Assembly (NCBI RefSeq): GCF_001687105.1 | Contig: NZ_CP014595.1 | Location: forward strand, 1 to 64,000 | DNA length: 64,000 nt | Reading direction: 5' to 3' | Source of the DNA: Salipiger sp. CCB-MM3 | GTDB taxonomy: Bacteria > Pseudomonadota > Alphaproteobacteria > Rhodobacterales > Rhodobacteraceae | In this document: positions 24,024-33,110 of the stretch, piece by piece | Layout: each line of letters begins with the position of its first letter | Numbering within the stretch: position 1 is the stretch's first letter | Translations under genes and position numbers: made by a program | Notes under the pieces: generated by a model | Seen by the model: the letters and a program-made list of their open reading frames with translations, nothing else | The model's database searches: none | What the model was told of the DNA's origin: nothing

Positions 24024-24890
24024 CTAGGGATTGGGCAGAATTGAATCGTTTTCCAACTGCAGCAGGGTCTTGCGCAGTGCCGGATCGCTGAGCACCACCT
24101 CACCGGCGCCAAGCTCGGCGGCGCGCTGCAGGGCACGTCCGGTGAGCTGCTGCGCCATCTCCACAGCGTCAGGCAGGCTGCGCCCGCGCGCCAGCGCCGC
24201 AGTCAGCAGCCCGGCATAAAGGTCTCCGGTGCCGGGCAGCGCGATGGGCAGATGCGGGGCGGGGTGACGCGTGACCTCAGGCCCACTCAGGATGACGCTT
24301 TCGATATGGCCCGCGGGCGTGTCCTCGAGCGCGCAGCCGGTGGTGATCAAGCGCGCGCCCTCGGCCAGCCGCAGCGCGGCCCGCGCGTCGCGCATATCGT
24401 CCAGCGTCCGCAGATCGCGCCCGGTGAGCCAAGACAGCTCGAACGGGTTGGGCGTGGCGAGATCGGCCAGCGGCAGCAGCTGGTCGCGGTGGATCTCGGC
24501 AATGCTGCCGGGCACGTAAAGCCCCGGTCCCGCATCGCCCATGACCGGATCGCACAGATAGGTGAGGCCGGGGTTCAGCCGCTTCGCCTCGGCGATGAAA
24601 CCCGCCGTGAGTTCAGCGACCTCCGGCGACCCGATATAGCCTGACACGATATAGGCCGCGCGCTCTGGCAAGCCGCGTTCCTTGGCGCCGAGCAGCAGCT
24701 CGGCAAAGAAATCCGCGGGCAGGGCGCGGCCGCGCAGCGTGGGGTAATCGGGGGTGTTGGAAAAGACCACCGTGGGGATCGCCGCCACCTCCAGCCCCGC
24801 CGCCTGCATCGGAAACAGCGCGGCGGAATTGCCCACATGGCCAAGCACGACCTGGCTTTGGATCGAGATGACGAGGGGCGGGCGGGACAT
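24024..24890 (-). CDS. pdxY: Pyridoxal kinase
   Basis: A ribokinase-fold enzyme of 288 residues that phosphorylates pyridoxal in the PLP salvage pathway. The family pattern is seen in VISIQSQVVLGHVGNSAA, the substrate-binding YLCDPVMGDAGPGLYV, TPNPFELSWLTG and the anion-hole/catalytic motif LPGTGDLYAGLL with the catalytic Asp. It appears to be a single-gene unit facing gbcA. Confidence 0.93.
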   Translation of the reverse strand: MSRPPLVISIQSQVVLGHVGNSAALFPMQAAGLEVAAIPTVVFSNTPDYPTLRGRALPADFFAELLLGAKERGLPERAAYIVSGYIGSPEVAELTAGFIAEAKRLNPGLTYLCDPVMGDAGPGLYVPGSIAEIHRDQLLPLADLATPNPFELSWLTGRDLRTLDDMRDARAALRLAEGARLITTGCALEDTPAGHIESVILSGPEVTRHPAPHLPIALPGTGDLYAGLLTAALARGRSLPDAVEMAQQLTGRALQRAAELGAGEVVLSDPALRKTLLQLENDSILPNP

Positions 24891-24968
24891 GGCGGCTCTC
24901 CGGAGTCTGGCGCCGGATGCCTGCGCCCTGCGCCGCCGAAGGTCAAGCGCTGCGGCGGTGCCCTACGC

Positions 24969-26600
24969 TCAGAGACGCATCCGGGGCACGTCGTTGGGAT
25001 CGAGCCGCAGTTCGATCAGCAGCGGGCGGTCGCGGGTCTCGATGGCGTCGATGGCGGTCTGCAAGTCGTCCTCGCTTTGCACCAGCAGCCCCTTGCCGCC
25101 GAGCGAGGTGGCGACCTCGGCGAAGCACGGCCAGTCGAATTGCGTCAGGCCCGGATCCATCTTGCGGTCGATGAACTGGATATGCTCGGCGCCATAGGCG
25201 CTGTCGTTGCACAGGATCACGATAAGATCCTGCCGCAGCCGCACGGCGGTGTTGAACTCGCCCAGCCCGCCCATCATGAAGCCGCCGTCGCCGGAGAACA
25301 GAACCACGGGCCGCTCGGGCGCTGCCACCGAGGCGCCGATGGCCTCCTGCAGGCCAAGCCCGATGGCGCCGAAATTGGCGGTGACGACAAAGCTGCGGGG
25401 ATCGGGGGCCGACACCCGGCACCAGACCTCCGTCATGAAGCGCCCGCCGTCGGTGACAAGGATGCGGTCCTGCGGCAGCGCCTGCTCCAGCCGGTCGAGC
25501 GCGCCCACGTAGTTCACATAGCCTTCGGGCATCTTGGTGCTGCGGGCCGGGGGATGGCGGCGCAGGCTGCCCGGCTCAAGCTCGCGGGTGAAGCCGCTGG
25601 CGGGGATCTCTGCCTCATCGAGCCAATGCACGATATTGTCCGCCGTCAGCCCGGCGTCGGCAATGAGCCCCGCATCGGGATGCACGTTGCGCCCGATGGC
25701 CCGGCTGTCGCTGTCGATCTGCACCAGCCGCTTGCCGTTCAGCAGCGCGCCCTTGTCGGTGGTGAAATCATGCAGCCCTGCGCCAAAGCTGACGATACAG
25801 TCGGATTTGCCGATCACCTCATAGGCGGCGGGCGTGCTCAGCGTGCCAAAGATGTCCATGTCGTGCGGATGGCCGCGGAACAGCCCCTTGGCCTTGAGCG
25901 TGGTGGCCAGCGGCGCTTCGAGCCGGTCGGCAAGCGCGATGATCTGGTCGCGCGCAGTGCGGGCACCGGCCCCGGCAAGGATCACCGGGCGACGGGCGCT
26001 TGCGATCATCCCGATCGCCTCGTCGAGCGCATCGCCCTCGGGCACGAAACTGCGGGTCTCGAACACATCCAGCACGCAGGGCGCATAGGGCGCATCCTGC
26101 CACATGAAATCGGCTGGCATGTTGAGCACGATGGGCCGCCGCTCGACCTGCGCGCGGTAGAAGGCGCGCGCCACGTCGCGGACGGCAAGCTCGGGCGAGC
26201 GCATCTGTTCGAACCCGGCGCCGGTGGATTTCACCACCTCGCGCTGGTCGATGCCCTGCAGGTGGCGCGGGTTGGCGACCGGCGTGTCCCCGGCAAGCAG
26301 CACCATCGGGATCTGCCCGCGCGCGCCTTCGGTCAGCGCGGTGACGCAATTGGTCAGCGCCGGGCCATGGGTGACGGTGGCGACGCCGATACGGCCCGCC
26401 ACATGCGCATAGGCCAGCGCCATCAGCACCGAACTGCCCTCATGTGCCGCCGGAACGAAGCGCCCGCCACAGCCGCGCACGAAGTGATCGGCGATAAAGA
26501 GATTTGCGTCGCCCATCAGGCCGAACATCGTGTCGATCCCGTGATCCCGCACCGCCTGAGCGATGGCCTGATGCACATGGGTGGGGGTGGTGTCGAACAT
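24969..26600 (-). CDS. ThDP-dependent enzyme, acetolactate synthase/decarboxylase-like
   Basis: A 543-residue enzyme with three ThDP-family domains. At the N terminus, FGLMGDANLFIADHFV and AAHEGSSVLMALAYAHV carry the activating Glu. A central domain follows (PVILAGAGARTARDQIIALA). At the C terminus is the ThDP/Mg motif FSGDGGFMMGGLGEFNTAVR with a later Asn (ILCNDSAYGAEHIQF). It is not IlvB, which is at 7817, and the substrate cannot be told from sequence; 2-oxoacid decarboxylases and benzoylformate-type enzymes are candidates. The start is ATG at 26600 with CAGGAGG upstream. A divergent Lrp-type regulator lies next to it. Confidence 0.85.
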   Translation of the reverse strand: MFDTTPTHVHQAIAQAVRDHGIDTMFGLMGDANLFIADHFVRGCGGRFVPAAHEGSSVLMALAYAHVAGRIGVATVTHGPALTNCVTALTEGARGQIPMVLLAGDTPVANPRHLQGIDQREVVKSTGAGFEQMRSPELAVRDVARAFYRAQVERRPIVLNMPADFMWQDAPYAPCVLDVFETRSFVPEGDALDEAIGMIASARRPVILAGAGARTARDQIIALADRLEAPLATTLKAKGLFRGHPHDMDIFGTLSTPAAYEVIGKSDCIVSFGAGLHDFTTDKGALLNGKRLVQIDSDSRAIGRNVHPDAGLIADAGLTADNIVHWLDEAEIPASGFTRELEPGSLRRHPPARSTKMPEGYVNYVGALDRLEQALPQDRILVTDGGRFMTEVWCRVSAPDPRSFVVTANFGAIGLGLQEAIGASVAAPERPVVLFSGDGGFMMGGLGEFNTAVRLRQDLIVILCNDSAYGAEHIQFIDRKMDPGLTQFDWPCFAEVATSLGGKGLLVQSEDDLQTAIDAIETRDRPLLIELRLDPNDVPRMRL

Positions 26601-26764
26601 TGCGGCCTCCTGTTGTCTGATCTCAGGATAGCGCGAGGGGGCTGCACGTTGTGTGCAATCGCATGCGGTTGGGCGTGATTGCTTGCGTGAAACGTGCATG
26701 GTTTGCGTTCTGTGTGCGTGTTATGCGTAGCTGATGTGAAATGAATGCATGAGGTTTGCCCCCT

Positions 26765-27238
26765 GTGGCCTTCGACCGTTTTGACCGTCTCATCCTTGAC
26801 GCGCTGCAGCGTGACGGCGCGCTGACCAATGCGCAGCTGTCGCAGGTGGTGAACCTGTCGCCCTCGCAATGCTCGCGCCGCCGCGCCGCGCTCGAGACGG
26901 CAGGGGTGATCGAGGGCTATCGCGCGCGGCTTGACGCGGGGCGGCTCGGGCTCGGGATACGGGTGGTGGTGCGGGTGAACCTGCGGGTGCACGACAAGAC
27001 CACCGACAGCGATTTCTCGCGCTGGATCGACCGGCAGCCCGAGATCCAGTCGGCCTTTTCGGTGTCGGGGGATGCCGATTACGTGCTGCACGTCCGCGCG
27101 CGCGATCTCGAGAGCTTCTCGACCTTCCTGCACGAGCGGCTGCTGCAGATGCCGCAGATCTCGCAGGTGCGCTCTGACTTCGTGCTGAAGACGCTGAAGG
27201 ACAGCGATGCCATGGACTTGTCGGGGCTGGTGGGCTGA
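26765..27238 (+). CDS. Lrp/AsnC-family transcriptional regulator
   Basis: A 157-residue regulator with an N-terminal winged helix (FDRFDRLILDALQRDGALTN, LSPSQCSRRRAALETAGVI) and a C-terminal RAM effector domain (FSVSGDADYVLHVRARDLES). The start is taken as GTG at 26765 because GAGG lies ten bases upstream; TTG at 26756 is in frame. It is divergent from the ThDP enzyme, so it probably responds to a related amino or 2-oxo acid and controls that gene. Confidence 0.9.
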   Translation: MAFDRFDRLILDALQRDGALTNAQLSQVVNLSPSQCSRRRAALETAGVIEGYRARLDAGRLGLGIRVVVRVNLRVHDKTTDSDFSRWIDRQPEIQSAFSVSGDADYVLHVRARDLESFSTFLHERLLQMPQISQVRSDFVLKTLKDSDAMDLSGLVG

Positions 27239-27262
27239 TCGCCCCAGCCCCGACGGTTCGGC

Positions 27263-28246
27263 TCAGATATGCAGCGCGCGCGCCTGCGTCAGCGCCGAGG
27301 CAAGGCTGCGCGCTGCGCTCTGCCGCGCGTCGCCAAGGATGATCGCCTGCGGCTGCAGGGACGAGCGTCCGGCGGCATCGGTGGGGCACCAGTGGTCGGC
27401 GCCGGTGAGCCCAGAGGCCCGTGCAAGCGTTGCCGCCCCCTGCGGCGGGATGAAGTTGACCACATCCGCGTGCAGCCGTCCGGCGGTGGTCTCGATCCAG
27501 CCGTCGGGCGCAGAGAGCGCGGTGACCATGCCGCCCTCGCGCGGGCCAAGCCAGTGCGCCTCGAGCCCCTTGGGGACCAACGCGTGAAAGGTCGCCGCAA
27601 GCCCCGCAGCCGCGCCGCCGTCGAGCACCGTCAGCCGGGCCGAGGGGCGGTGCTTTGCAAGGTGATCGGCCAGCGTCAGCGCACGCGACAGCGCGATCTG
27701 TGGATGGCTCAGGCCCGATGCAGGCAGGCGCAGCACCACGTGGCCGTTCTCGGGCAGCGCGGCAAGCTGGGCCGAGAGCCGCAGCGCCTCGCGCCGATTG
27801 CCCCATGCGGCGGGCAAGCGGTGGCGCGCGGCGGCGTCAAAGCCGGGGATCTCCTCGGGCAGCGCGGCGATGCCGGGCGCGATGACAAGCTGATCGAACC
27901 CGGTGCTGCGCCCGCTGAAGCCCTGCAGCTCTGCGCGTTGCCAGTCGATTTCGGTCACCTCGTCGATCATGATCTCGACCCCGGCGGCCTGCAACTCCGC
28001 CAGCGTCGGCCCGGCCTCGGGGCGGGCGAAGGCCGGGCTGGCGGCGCGGGCCAGGCGCGTGGGATCGCGCTCCACCAGCACCACCGACGCGCGCGGCGCG
28101 CTGCGGGCGAGGGCGAGGGCGGCGCTGGCCCCGGCAGGGCCGCCGCCGACCACAAGTGCACGGGCGCGGCCCGGCAGGGTGAACGGGGCGAGCGCGGCCC
28201 CGCAGAGCAATGCGGCGCCAAAGCCGCGGCGCGTGAGGCGCGTCAT
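27263..28246 (-). CDS. Tat-exported FAD flavoprotein, FCSD-like, coupled to the rnf operon
   Basis: 327 residues with a twin-arginine signal (MTRLTRRGFGAALLCG) and, right after it, an FAD-binding Rossmann motif (LVVGGGPAGASAALAL). It resembles the flavoprotein of flavocytochrome c sulfide dehydrogenase. The second redox Cys is present (DHWCPTDAAGRS, then AIILGDA). The region that carries the first redox Cys (usually xCPPGPYE) reads LRLPASGLSHPQIALS, without Cys. It is about 100 residues shorter than FCSD, so sulfide oxidation is unlikely. Its ATG overlaps the rnfH stop by four bases, so it is made with RNF. Function unknown. Confidence 0.7.
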   Translation of the reverse strand: MTRLTRRGFGAALLCGAALAPFTLPGRARALVVGGGPAGASAALALARSAPRASVVLVERDPTRLARAASPAFARPEAGPTLAELQAAGVEIMIDEVTEIDWQRAELQGFSGRSTGFDQLVIAPGIAALPEEIPGFDAAARHRLPAAWGNRREALRLSAQLAALPENGHVVLRLPASGLSHPQIALSRALTLADHLAKHRPSARLTVLDGGAAAGLAATFHALVPKGLEAHWLGPREGGMVTALSAPDGWIETTAGRLHADVVNFIPPQGAATLARASGLTGADHWCPTDAAGRSSLQPQAIILGDARQSAARSLASALTQARALHI

Positions 28247-28515
28247 GATCCGTCTCCTTTTTGCTTTTTTTCAAGCAGTTCCGCCTCGGGGTGAATGGGG
28301 CGGTAGATCTCTACCCGGTCGCCGTCCTTCACCGGCTTGTCGAGTTTCGCCACCGTCCCGAAGATGCCGACCTTCATCTCGGCAAGGTCGATCTCGGGGA
28401 ATTCCCCAAGCAGGCCCGAGCGCTCGATCACGTCGCGCACCGTGGCGCCCTCGTCGATCTCGAAGCGTTTCCACACCTGCGCGGTGGGTTTGGCATAGGC
28501 GCATCCGACGTTCAT
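28243..28515 (-). CDS. rnfH: RnfH family ubiquitin-fold protein
   Basis: A 90-residue cytoplasmic protein with the RnfH/YfjF pattern: GCAYAKPTAQVWKRFEIDEG, GATVRDVIERSGL, KVGIFGTVAKLDKPVKDGDR and VEIYRPI. It has a lysine-rich C terminus. RnfH is encoded at the end of Rhodobacter-type rnf operons; its biochemical role is not settled. It overlaps rnfE upstream and the flavoprotein gene downstream by four bases each. Confidence 0.9.
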   Translation of the reverse strand: MNVGCAYAKPTAQVWKRFEIDEGATVRDVIERSGLLGEFPEIDLAEMKVGIFGTVAKLDKPVKDGDRVEIYRPIHPEAELLEKKQKGDGS

Positions 28516-29249
28516 TCGCTCTCTCCCATTTCTCCCATGTCGGGCTCGGGCTGCAGCACGCCCACGGCGGTGAACACCCGCGCCGGGTCGGCGCTGCCGC
28601 GCCCCGCGGCGCTTTGCGTGCTGCGCCGGTCGAGCAGCGCCTTCAGCGCCAGCAAGCCGCCCAGCACCAGAAAGCCGCCCGGCGGCAGGATCATCAGCAA
28701 AAACCCTTGATAGCCGGGGATCACCGTGGTCTCGAGAAAGCCAAAGCTCGGCCCGAGCAGCACCGAAGCCCCGGCAAAGATCGTGCCCGCGCCGAGGATT
28801 TCGCGCAGCGCCCCCAGCAGCACCAGCGCGGCGGTGAACCCGAGCCCCATCATCAGCCCGTCCCAGCCCGCAGCGATCGGGTGCTGGCGCGAGGCGAAGG
28901 CCTCGGCGCGGCCAAGGATGGCGCAATTGGTGACGATCAGCGGGATGAACAGGCCAAGCTGCCGGTGCAACTCATGGGCAAACGCGTTGAGCCCCATGTC
29001 CACCGCCGTCACGAGGCAGGCGATGATCAGCACGAAGGCGGGGATGCGGATGTCGGGGGTGATCACATGGCGCAGCAGCGAGACCGCCAGACCTGAGGCG
29101 ATCAGCACCGCCGTCGTCGCCAGCCCCATGCCGAGCCCGTTGGTCGCGGTGCCGGTCACCGCCAGCAGCGGGCAGAGCGCAAGGAGCTGGCCAAAGACCA
29201 CGTTGTTGTCCCACAGCCCGTCGCGGGCGATGCGCGTGTAATCGGTCAT
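28512..29249 (-). CDS. rnfE: RNF complex subunit E
   Basis: An integral membrane subunit (245 residues, about six membrane segments) of the ion-translocating NADH:ferredoxin oxidoreductase. The family signature is clear in MTDYTRIARDGLWDNNVVFGQ, LLALCPLLAVTGTATNGLG and VTNCAILGRAEAFA. Paired Cys residues inside the membrane (ALCPL and TNCAIL) match those of the sister subunit RnfA, where they hold a shared 2Fe-2S cluster. The tail (DMGEMGESE) is polar. It overlaps its neighbours. Confidence 0.95.
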   Translation of the reverse strand: MTDYTRIARDGLWDNNVVFGQLLALCPLLAVTGTATNGLGMGLATTAVLIASGLAVSLLRHVITPDIRIPAFVLIIACLVTAVDMGLNAFAHELHRQLGLFIPLIVTNCAILGRAEAFASRQHPIAAGWDGLMMGLGFTAALVLLGALREILGAGTIFAGASVLLGPSFGFLETTVIPGYQGFLLMILPPGGFLVLGGLLALKALLDRRSTQSAAGRGSADPARVFTAVGVLQPEPDMGEMGESE

Positions 29250-29899
29250 GGCTTGGCTCCTTCTGCTGCGGTGAGGATCGCCGCGCGCTGCCGCTCGTAC
29301 AGCGCGAGGCCGCGGGCGACGGTGGCCACCACCGCGCGCGGGGTGATCGAGGCGCCGGAGAACTGGTCGAAGATCCCGCCGTCGCGGGCGATGTGCCATC
29401 CCTCGGGCGCGGTATTGGCGAAGCTGCGTCCGGTAAAATCCTGAACCCATTCACTTTTGGCGGCCTCGATCTTGTCGCCCAAACCCGGAGTTTCCGCATG
29501 CGACAGCACCCGGACGCCGCTTAGCGTGCCGTCCGGGGTGATCCCGATCAGCACCCGGATCGCGCCGCCATAGCCGTAGCCGGTCAGCTCGAAAGCGGCG
29601 CCGGTGACCTCTCCGTGAAGGGTGGCACGATGCACGTTCAGCGGCCCCTCGGTGGGGTCCGCCAGCGCCAGCGGGTTCTGCGCCGGGTCGTTGTCATGCG
29701 CCATGGTCAGCACCTGCGAGAGCGAGGCGCGCATGTCCTCGGCCTCGCGCGCCGCAATCGGGCCCATGGTCAGCTGGTCGGTGAGCGCCAGCGTCATCGC
29801 GCTGCCAAGGCCGAAGAGCCCCAGCGCAAGCCCGGCGGCGAGCGGCGTGTCGCGCAGCGCCCGCAGGCGCGGGGGTTTGGGCTGCAGGGTGTCGCTCAT
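29246..29899 (-). CDS. rnfG: RNF complex subunit G, FMN-binding
   Basis: A 217-residue subunit with one N-terminal membrane segment (PLAAGLALGLFGLGSAMTLA) and a periplasmic FMN-binding domain. The covalent flavin attachment motif DQFSGASITPRAV is present, with the Thr that ApbE would modify. An apbE/rnfF gene lies in the divergent operon at 34838. The order here is rnfA-B-C-D-G-E-H, as in Rhodobacter capsulatus. Confidence 0.95.
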   Translation of the reverse strand: MSDTLQPKPPRLRALRDTPLAAGLALGLFGLGSAMTLALTDQLTMGPIAAREAEDMRASLSQVLTMAHDNDPAQNPLALADPTEGPLNVHRATLHGEVTGAAFELTGYGYGGAIRVLIGITPDGTLSGVRVLSHAETPGLGDKIEAAKSEWVQDFTGRSFANTAPEGWHIARDGGIFDQFSGASITPRAVVATVARGLALYERQRAAILTAAEGAKP

Positions 29900-30975
29900 G
29901 CCTTCTCTCCCAGCTTGTCGGTCAGCGGCAGCGGCTTGCCCGCGCGGGTGCGGCCAAAGACACGCGGGCGCACATAGGTGTCGATCAGCGGCGTCACCGC
30001 GTTCATCAGCAGCACCGCGAAGGCCACGCCTTCGGGAAAGGCGCCCCATGTGCGGATGACGAAGATCAGCGCGCCGACGCCGATGCCATAAATCGCCTTG
30101 CCCGCTCCGGTGACTGGCGAGGTGACGTAATCGGTGGCGATGAAGAAGGCGCAGAGCATCAGCCCGCCCGAGGTCAGATGCAGCAGCGGCGGGATGAAAT
30201 GCTCGGGGTTAAGCGCATGGCCGATGGCGGCAAGGATGAAGACAGATCCCAGCACGGTGAGCGGGATCACCAGCGTGATGATCCGAAGGAGCACCAGCGC
30301 GATGCCCCCGCCAAGCAGCAGATAGGCCGAGGTCTCGCCAAGGCTGCCCGAGATCATCCCCTGCGCGTGGGTTTTCAGGTCCGGCAGCCCGGCGAGGATC
30401 TCGGCCATGGGCACCCCGGCGTCGAGGCTGCTTTGCACGTGGTTGAGCGTCGAGGCGCTGCTGACTGCGTCGAAGCCGGTGCCGCCGCCAAAGGTGATCG
30501 CCGCCGCCTGCGCCAGATCGGGACCGGCACCGCCAAGCGGTGCGACCCATGTGGTCATCTGCACTGGCAGGGCGATCAGCAGCATGGCGCGGGCGACCAT
30601 CGCGGGGTTGAAGAGGTTCTGCCCCAGCCCGCCAAAGGCGTGTTTGGCCAGCAGGATCGCGATGCCTGCCCCGGTGACGCCCAGCCACCACGGCGCCCAG
30701 GGCGGCAGCGACAGCGCCAGCAGCCAGCCGGTCAGCACCGCCGAGCCGTCCGACAGCCCGCGCAGCAGCGGTTTTCCCGCGAGCGACAGGGCCAGCGCCT
30801 CGGACAACAGCGCCGACAGCAGCGTCACCGCAAAGAGCAGCGCGGCGGGCCAGCCGAATTGCGCCATACCAAAGAGCGTCGCGGGGGTCAGGCAGACCAT
30901 CACCGCCACCATGGTGCGCGGCACGTTGAACATCGAATGGGTGTGCGGCCCGGCAATGATGCGAGGAAGGCTCAT
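29896..30975 (-). CDS. rnfD: RNF complex subunit D, FMN-binding membrane protein
   Basis: A 359-residue polytopic membrane subunit related to NqrB. It starts MSLPRIIAGPHTHSMFNVPR. Typical segments are GLSDGSAVLTGWLLALSLPP, AKHAFGGLGQNLFNPAM and the flavin-attachment region DAVSSASTLNHV, with Ser/Thr around residue 175. Stop and start overlaps of four bases with rnfC and rnfG indicate tight co-translation. Confidence 0.95.
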   Translation of the reverse strand: MSLPRIIAGPHTHSMFNVPRTMVAVMVCLTPATLFGMAQFGWPAALLFAVTLLSALLSEALALSLAGKPLLRGLSDGSAVLTGWLLALSLPPWAPWWLGVTGAGIAILLAKHAFGGLGQNLFNPAMVARAMLLIALPVQMTTWVAPLGGAGPDLAQAAAITFGGGTGFDAVSSASTLNHVQSSLDAGVPMAEILAGLPDLKTHAQGMISGSLGETSAYLLLGGGIALVLLRIITLVIPLTVLGSVFILAAIGHALNPEHFIPPLLHLTSGGLMLCAFFIATDYVTSPVTGAGKAIYGIGVGALIFVIRTWGAFPEGVAFAVLLMNAVTPLIDTYVRPRVFGRTRAGKPLPLTDKLGEKA

Positions 30976-32528
30976 TTGGTGACCTCCGTATCCGTGGCGG
31001 CGGCTGCGGCTGCGGCCTCCTTGGCGCGCTTCTTCTCGGCGTCGCGCTTTTTCTTTTCGGCCATCTCGGCCTTGCGCTTGGCCATGGCGGCGCGTTTGGC
31101 CTCGGCCACGGCCTCTTCGCGGGCGGTGCGCTCGGCGGCGAGGCGCTTGGTGGCCTCCTGCTGGTGCTTGCGGCTCTGGCTCTCGGCCAGCGCGCCCTTG
31201 GCGTAGTTGAAGGCCTGCACCAGCGGGATCGACGAGGGGCAGATATACGAGCAGGAGCCGCAGGAGACGCAATCCATCAATCCGACACCCGCCGCGCCGT
31301 CGAGGTCCTCGGCCTGAATGCGGGCGTTCATCTCGAAGGGCATCAGCCCGCAGGGGCAGACCTGCACGCAAGAGCCGCAGCGGATGCAGGGGTGCGGCTC
31401 GGTGGCGCGGGTCTCGGCGCGGGTGAGGGCGAGCACGCCGTTGGTGCCTTTGACGATGGGCACGCGCAGGTTCTGCACTGGCTGGCCCATCATCGGCCCG
31501 CCCAGAAGCAGCCGGTCCGGCTCGCCCTGCAGGCCGCCGCAATGCTCCAGCAGATCCGCCACCGGCGTGCCGATCAGCACCCGAAGGTTGGCGGGCTGAC
31601 CGACGCCGCGCCCCGAAACGGTGACCACGCGCGAGATCAGCGGCTCGCCGTAGCGCACGGCGGCATGCACCGCCTGCGCGGTGGCGGCATTGTGCACCAC
31701 CACGCCCAGCTCGGCGGTGAGCGCGCGGGCCGGGGTCTCCATCCCGGTGACGGTCTGCACGAGGTGCTTTTCCGAGCCCATGGGATATTGCGTCGGCACC
31801 ACTTTGATCTCGAGCCGCATGCCCATCGGTAGGTTGTGGCGCTGCAGCGCGTCGGCGGCCTCGGGCTTGTTCGACTCGATGGCGACGATCAGCCGCGAGA
31901 CCCCCAGCGCCCGCGCCATGATCGCCGCGCCATCGGCGACTTCCTCTGCCTGCTCGCGGATCAGCCGGTCGTCGCAGGTGAGGTAGGGCTCGCATTCGGC
32001 GGCGTTGATGATCAGCGTGTGCAGCTGGTATTTCGCGCGCAGGTTCAGCTTCACCGCTGCGGGGAAGGTGGCCCCGCCCATGCCGACGATCCCGGCCTCG
32101 GCGACGCGGGCGGCAAGATTCTCGGGGCTGGCGGTCTCGGGGCGCAGGCGCGGCAGGCGCGGGCCCCATTCGTCGGCGCCATCGGGGCGCAGGGTGATTG
32201 TCGGCACCGGCAGACCGGAAGGATGCGGCGCGGTGAAATGGCCCACCGCGATGATCTCGCCCGAGGTGGGCGCATGAACATTGGCCGACACCGGCCCGCG
32301 TGCGCGGCCGATCAGCTGGCCCTTGAGCACATGGTCGCCGCGCCGCACCAGCGGCTCGGCCTCGGCCCCGATGTGCTGCTGCAGCGGGATGCGCAGGAGC
32401 TTGGGCATGGGCAGCGGCTCGATCGCGCAATGGGCGGCAAGGAACTTGCGGCCCTCGGGGTGCACACCGCCGCGGATGCCGAAAAGCTGGGCCGGTTTGC
32501 GCAGGGCAGAGAGCGACAGAAAGCTCAT
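30972..32528 (-). CDS. rnfC: RNF complex subunit C, NADH/FMN and 4Fe-4S subunit
   Basis: The peripheral cytoplasmic subunit that takes electrons from NADH. In 518 residues: an N-terminal barrel (FGIRGGVHPEGRKFLA), the Rossmann/FMN region (GIVGMGGATFPAAVKLNL, AAECEPYLTCDDRLIRE), an SLBB domain, and two 4Fe-4S motifs (PCIRCGSCVQVCPCGL and DCVSCGSCSYICPSSIPL). The last 75 residues are a Lys/Ala/Glu coiled coil (EEAVAEAKRAAMAKRKAEMA), a variable extension seen in many RnfC proteins. Confidence 0.95.
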   Translation of the reverse strand: MSFLSLSALRKPAQLFGIRGGVHPEGRKFLAAHCAIEPLPMPKLLRIPLQQHIGAEAEPLVRRGDHVLKGQLIGRARGPVSANVHAPTSGEIIAVGHFTAPHPSGLPVPTITLRPDGADEWGPRLPRLRPETASPENLAARVAEAGIVGMGGATFPAAVKLNLRAKYQLHTLIINAAECEPYLTCDDRLIREQAEEVADGAAIMARALGVSRLIVAIESNKPEAADALQRHNLPMGMRLEIKVVPTQYPMGSEKHLVQTVTGMETPARALTAELGVVVHNAATAQAVHAAVRYGEPLISRVVTVSGRGVGQPANLRVLIGTPVADLLEHCGGLQGEPDRLLLGGPMMGQPVQNLRVPIVKGTNGVLALTRAETRATEPHPCIRCGSCVQVCPCGLMPFEMNARIQAEDLDGAAGVGLMDCVSCGSCSYICPSSIPLVQAFNYAKGALAESQSRKHQQEATKRLAAERTAREEAVAEAKRAAMAKRKAEMAEKKKRDAEKKRAKEAAAAAAATDTEVTK

Positions 32529-33085
32529 GCCAGCCTCCGGACGGTCTGGGCGGTCTGGGCTGTCTGCGGTTTCTCCCAGTACCAGCTGCGCAGGGTGCGG
32601 GGCTTCTTGCGCAGAAGGATCGCTTGGGTCGGGCAGACCTCGACGCATTCGTTGCAGCCGATGCAGGCGTCGGGGATCACCGTGTGGATCTGCTTGGCCG
32701 CGCCGAGGATGGCGTCGGTCGGGCAGCGTTTGAAACACTTGGTGCAGCCGGTGCAATGGTCCTCGAAGATGAAGGCGATGCGCGGGGTCGTGTCGGCCAT
32801 GTCGCCCGGCGCGGGCGGCGCAATGCCGGTGATCTCGGCCAGCTGCAGCACCACGTCGCGCCCGCCCGGCGGGCAGAGGGTGAGCGGCGCGCCGCCTTCG
32901 GCGATGGCTTCCGCCGCGCCCGAGCAGCCGGGAAAGCCGCATTGGCCGCAGTTGGTGCCGGGCAGGGCGGCGGTGATCTCTTCGACGATGGGCGGGGCGT
33001 CCACCTGCAGGCGGCGGGCGGCGACGCCCAGAACAAGGCCCAGTGTCACGCCAAGGGCAGACATGGTGGCGGCGGCGGCAAGCAT
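32525..33085 (-). CDS. rnfB: RNF complex subunit B, ferredoxin-like
   Basis: The electron-transfer subunit thought to interact with soluble ferredoxin. 186 residues: an N-terminal membrane anchor (MSALGVTLGLVLGVAA), a 4Fe-4S domain with CGQCGFPGCSG and a later LCPPGG, and two ferredoxin-type motifs (CTGCTKCFKRCP and CIGCNECVEVCP). The C-terminal tail contains a short TAQ repeat (QTAQTAQTV). Confidence 0.95.
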   Translation of the reverse strand: MLAAAATMSALGVTLGLVLGVAARRLQVDAPPIVEEITAALPGTNCGQCGFPGCSGAAEAIAEGGAPLTLCPPGGRDVVLQLAEITGIAPPAPGDMADTTPRIAFIFEDHCTGCTKCFKRCPTDAILGAAKQIHTVIPDACIGCNECVEVCPTQAILLRKKPRTLRSWYWEKPQTAQTAQTVRRLA

Positions 33086-33110
33086 GGTCGTATCCTCCGA
33101 ACGTGGCGGA

